In this document: piece by piece, positions 61,784 to 64,000 of the stretch
Numbering within the stretch: position 1 is the stretch's first letter
Layout: each line of letters opens with the position of its first letter
From: JAKFYM01 sp964612065
GTDB taxonomy: Bacteria; Bdellovibrionota; UBA1018; CAIPTA01
Length of the DNA stretch: 64,000 nucleotides
Direction: 5' to 3'
Assembly: GCA_964612065.1 (NCBI GenBank)
Contig: CAZTCD010000007.1
Location: 1 to 64,000 of the forward strand
Translations under genes and position numbers: made by a program
The notes under the pieces: generated by a model
Seen by the model: the letters and a program-made list of their open reading frames with translations, nothing else
What the model was told of the DNA's origin: nothing
Databases searched by the model: none

Positions 61784-62566
61784 TTAGTTTTGGCCGTTCA
61801 CGAATCTGCCGGCGAACGCATCGATCTGCGAGAAGAGCATCTGGATTTCTGCCATCTGCTTGGGATCGCGGGAGAGGAGCTGCTCAAGGGTTTCCTTGAG
61901 GCCCTTCTGGTCGCGCTGGAAGCCTTGGTAGCGGGGGTTGCTCACCAAGGTGGCGTTGAGGCCGATGCCCTGCTTGAGGTTCACGCTGAGCACGGCTTCA
62001 CCGCTCTGGAAGAGCACTTGTTCCGCAGGCTTGGTTTCCGGTAGCTTGCCGAGATCCATGGTAACTTTGAGGAAGGCTTTGATGGCCACGTAGTTGCCGG
62101 CTTCGTCCTGGGTTTTTTCCAGTACACGGGCTTCCACGGTGGCGGCGTCGCCATATTCCTTCAAGGCTCCTTTGGAGAGATCCTGAACCAGCTCTTCCAC
62201 GCCAGGGATGAGCTGGTTGATGGTTTCCTGGGAGAGCACCTTGGTGAGATCGATGCCGATGCTGCCGTTGATTCGGGTGGTGGGGGCGGAGCCGTTGCCG
62301 TATTCGTAGGAAACTTCATCGGCGCGGATCTCGAACTGATTGGCGGAGCCGGCCTTGCGGTACAGGCCGTTCACTGCGAGCGAAAGGGCGCGCTCTGCGT
62401 TCACTTCGATATTCTGGAAGTTGAGGCTGGCTACGGTGCTTTCGTTCTGGAAGGGGGCCAGGATACGGGCCACTTCTTCGTTGAGGGCCTGGATGTTCGA
62501 AACCGAGGCGAAAGCCGCGGAGGCAAGGGTGAGGCCGGCGGCCAGGGCGAGAGTGATCTTTTTCAT
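61784..62566 (-). CDS. secreted protein, unknown
   Basis: A 260-residue protein with a signal peptide (KKITLALAAGLTLASAAFA). The mature chain is acidic, Cys-free and looks alpha/beta (NVEAERALSLAVNGLYRKAG-like and SIGIDLTKVLSQETINQLIPGVEELVQDL). No family recognised. ATG 62566 directly opens the signal peptide. Confidence 0.75.
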   Translation of the reverse strand: MKKITLALAAGLTLASAAFASVSNIQALNEEVARILAPFQNESTVASLNFQNIEVNAERALSLAVNGLYRKAGSANQFEIRADEVSYEYGNGSAPTTRINGSIGIDLTKVLSQETINQLIPGVEELVQDLSKGALKEYGDAATVEARVLEKTQDEAGNYVAIKAFLKVTMDLGKLPETKPAEQVLFQSGEAVLSVNLKQGIGLNATLVSNPRYQGFQRDQKGLKETLEQLLSRDPKQMAEIQMLFSQIDAFAGRFVNGQN

Positions 62567-62723
62567 TTTTGGGGGGCTCCTAAATAGATATTTTGCCATC
62601 GTTAACGGGTGTGAGGCTTGTAGCCTGCCTGAGCAGGGATCACAATCCCCATCGGGCCCGATTAGATGACGAAGCCTGGCCTTTTCTGCCAAACGAAACG
62701 CAAGAAGTGCATGGTAGCCAATA

Positions 62724-63506
62724 TCAGCGGGGTAAAAGGGGAAGAAGCACTCCGTGGCGGCGGGCCAGTGCTTCGGCGTGAAAGTCTATTTTCCGCAGGG
62801 CTCCTGCTTTCTGCGCTTTGGACAGGTCTTGGTAAAACGAGGCATCTTCCCAGGCCCGGGCTCTCAATTGCGCGATCCAGTTCATCATCACCGATTGTTC
62901 TATCGGGGCGAAAACCGAAGCGTGGCCACGGAAACGGAGATAGTAGCGGTAGATCGCTGGCATCGTGGAGCGAAGGCTTTCGGTGATCTTCAGAAAATCG
63001 GCCTTTATGGACGGAGTGGTGAATCTCGTGGGGGTGATCCAAAGCGCTTCCACTAGATCCCGCGCGATATGCACGTGGATGCCGTAAACGGCGTCGAGAT
63101 CGGCGCTCCATACTTCTTTGCCCTGCCCGGGCCGAGCCGAAGTGCTCGCAATATAACCGAACGCGAGCCTCCATCCTCTGGGCAGCTCGCTTCTATGGCC
63201 GCTCAGTTCGAGCTGCAGGGTGCGGCGGTAGAGATTCGCATAATTCACGATGAGGGCCTGCACCCAACGGGTGTTTTTGAATTCCCCCCGTGCCAGCTTG
63301 CGATGCGTGGCCTCTATGGTGAGCGCATAAATCCCCGCGAAGAGGGCCCGGCGATCGCCTTTCTGGCGGAGTTCAAAGGCGATTCTTCCCACGCCTTTAT
63401 AGGCCTCTTCGGTGGATTTGAATTCCATGGAGGCGAGTTCCGCCCGGGAAAGGCCGGGGAGGGCGAAAAGACCGAAAAACAGTGAGACCATCAGGAAGGA
63501 GCGCAT
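62724..63506 (-). CDS. DUF5995-like exported protein
   Basis: A 260-residue protein with a signal peptide (MVSLFFGLFALPGLSRA) and SD GGAGG. RRALFAGIYALTIEATHRKLARGEFKNTRWVQALIVNYANLYRRTL, PRGWRLAFGYIAS and DLDAVYGIHVHIARDL fit the DUF5995 pattern (a conserved His region in the last element), a helical family of unknown function. Same strand and 8 bases upstream of the Nudix gene's stop. Confidence 0.7.
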   Translation of the reverse strand: MRSFLMVSLFFGLFALPGLSRAELASMEFKSTEEAYKGVGRIAFELRQKGDRRALFAGIYALTIEATHRKLARGEFKNTRWVQALIVNYANLYRRTLQLELSGHRSELPRGWRLAFGYIASTSARPGQGKEVWSADLDAVYGIHVHIARDLVEALWITPTRFTTPSIKADFLKITESLRSTMPAIYRYYLRFRGHASVFAPIEQSVMMNWIAQLRARAWEDASFYQDLSKAQKAGALRKIDFHAEALARRHGVLLPLLPR

Positions 63507-63514
63507 ACGGCCTC

Positions 63515-64000
63515 CTAACGAACTTCAGGGCTGAACTCAAGCTTCACCAGTCCGGATTGGAGCAGGCCTGCCCAGGCCACCTCGCAGTCGGTGGCGGCCC
63601 CGGTTCGCAGCTGGGCTATGAGCTCGGGAATGCTTTTCAGCACCACTTCAATGAATTCGGTGGGATCGAGCTTTTGCTGGGCCTTTCGCTCGCAGCCCAT
63701 GGCCAGAAATCCGATTTGGCGGATGGTCGAGTAAGCACCTTCAAAAAAGCGGCCCAGAGGAACAATGGTTTCAGCCACATAGCCCGTCTCCTCCGCCAGC
63801 TCCCGGATCGCCGCCTGCTCGTCGGATTCGCCTTCGTCCACCCGGCCTCCGGGAAGTTCGTCCATCACGCAATCGGGGCCAGGGCGGAATTGTCGGGCCA
63901 GTACCACTTGAAAATCTTTGGTGATCGCGAGCACCGATACTACGCGTCCCACGTGAGTGAGGGCGTAGGTTCGTTGGCTGCCGTCGGGAAGCTCGTAGGT
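63515..64000 (-). CDS. Nudix hydrolase (N-terminus outside window)
   Basis: The frame is open to the right edge (YELPDGSQRTYALTHVGRVVSVLAITKD), so the 5' end is missing; the GTG at 63952 is internal. The Nudix box GGRVDEGESDEQAAIRELAEETGY is complete. With DCVMDELPGGRVD, it resembles ADP-ribose/ADP-sugar pyrophosphatases (NudF type), which cleave NDP-sugars. It is followed by the DUF5995-like gene. Confidence 0.9.
   Translation of the reverse strand, partial: TYELPDGSQRTYALTHVGRVVSVLAITKDFQVVLARQFRPGPDCVMDELPGGRVDEGESDEQAAIRELAEETGYVAETIVPLGRFFEGAYSTIRQIGFLAMGCERKAQQKLDPTEFIEVVLKSIPELIAQLRTGAATDCEVAWAGLLQSGLVKLEFSPEVR

Overview
The window is about 64 kb of GC-rich, densely coded bacterial chromosome. 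It has a Gram-negative envelope (many lipoproteins and Sec-secreted proteins, two predicted outer-membrane barrels, a PpiD/SurA-type chaperone), rod-shape genes, a stand-alone PrkA kinase, and a c-di-AMP riboswitch in front of a KimA-like potassium transporter. This mix suggests a deltaproteobacterium in the broad sense, perhaps Bdellovibrionota or Oligoflexia. No rRNA or marker set is present to prove it, so the placement is an inference of low to moderate confidence.

Layout. 1-17 kb: the 3' end of a sensor histidine kinase with an eroded ATPase domain, central metabolism (pgi, an acyl-CoA dehydrogenase), a glycosidase-like TIM-barrel protein with an overlapping partner, a YfhO-like membrane protein, rlmN, a degenerate phospholipase-D-like protein, a YhcC-like radical SAM protein, and several small secreted proteins. 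17-24 kb: the elongasome operon mreC-mreD-mrdA-rodA, interrupted by a palindromic repeat element, divergent from a PpiD-like chaperone. 24-39 kb: a carrier protein/AMP-ligase pair with an HD phosphohydrolase and cobalamin adenosyltransferase, a 5'-nucleotidase lipoprotein, prkA, a large envelope protein, an RluA-type pseudouridine synthase, a signal peptidase I with extra N-terminal membrane segments, a HAD phosphatase, an outer-membrane protein and tRNA-His.

39-47 kb is an accessory island beside tRNA-His, with visibly lower GC in several genes. It carries a cold-shock protein, a single-chain restriction-modification enzyme, a Fic protein with a repeat-box operator, a HipBST-like toxin-antitoxin pair in which HipS and HipB are fused, and a decayed recombinase remnant. 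I saw no intact integrase and no second copy of the tRNA 3' end.

47-64 kb: an archaeal-type aspartyl-tRNA synthetase near a glutamyl-Q-tRNA(Asp) synthetase-like gene, small secreted proteins, an L,D-transpeptidase, and a four-gene CotH / DUF4956 / lipoyl-propeller / VTC cluster that looks like an envelope polyphosphate or phosphorylated-polymer system. These are followed by an EamA permease, the c-di-AMP riboswitch and KimA-like transporter, two secreted proteins, and a Nudix hydrolase cut by the right edge.

The most noteworthy systems are the rearranged HipT/HipSB module with its paired operators and apparently leaderless promoter, the CotH-VTC cluster with its unusual lipoyl-propeller fusion, and the c-di-AMP riboswitch controlling potassium uptake.
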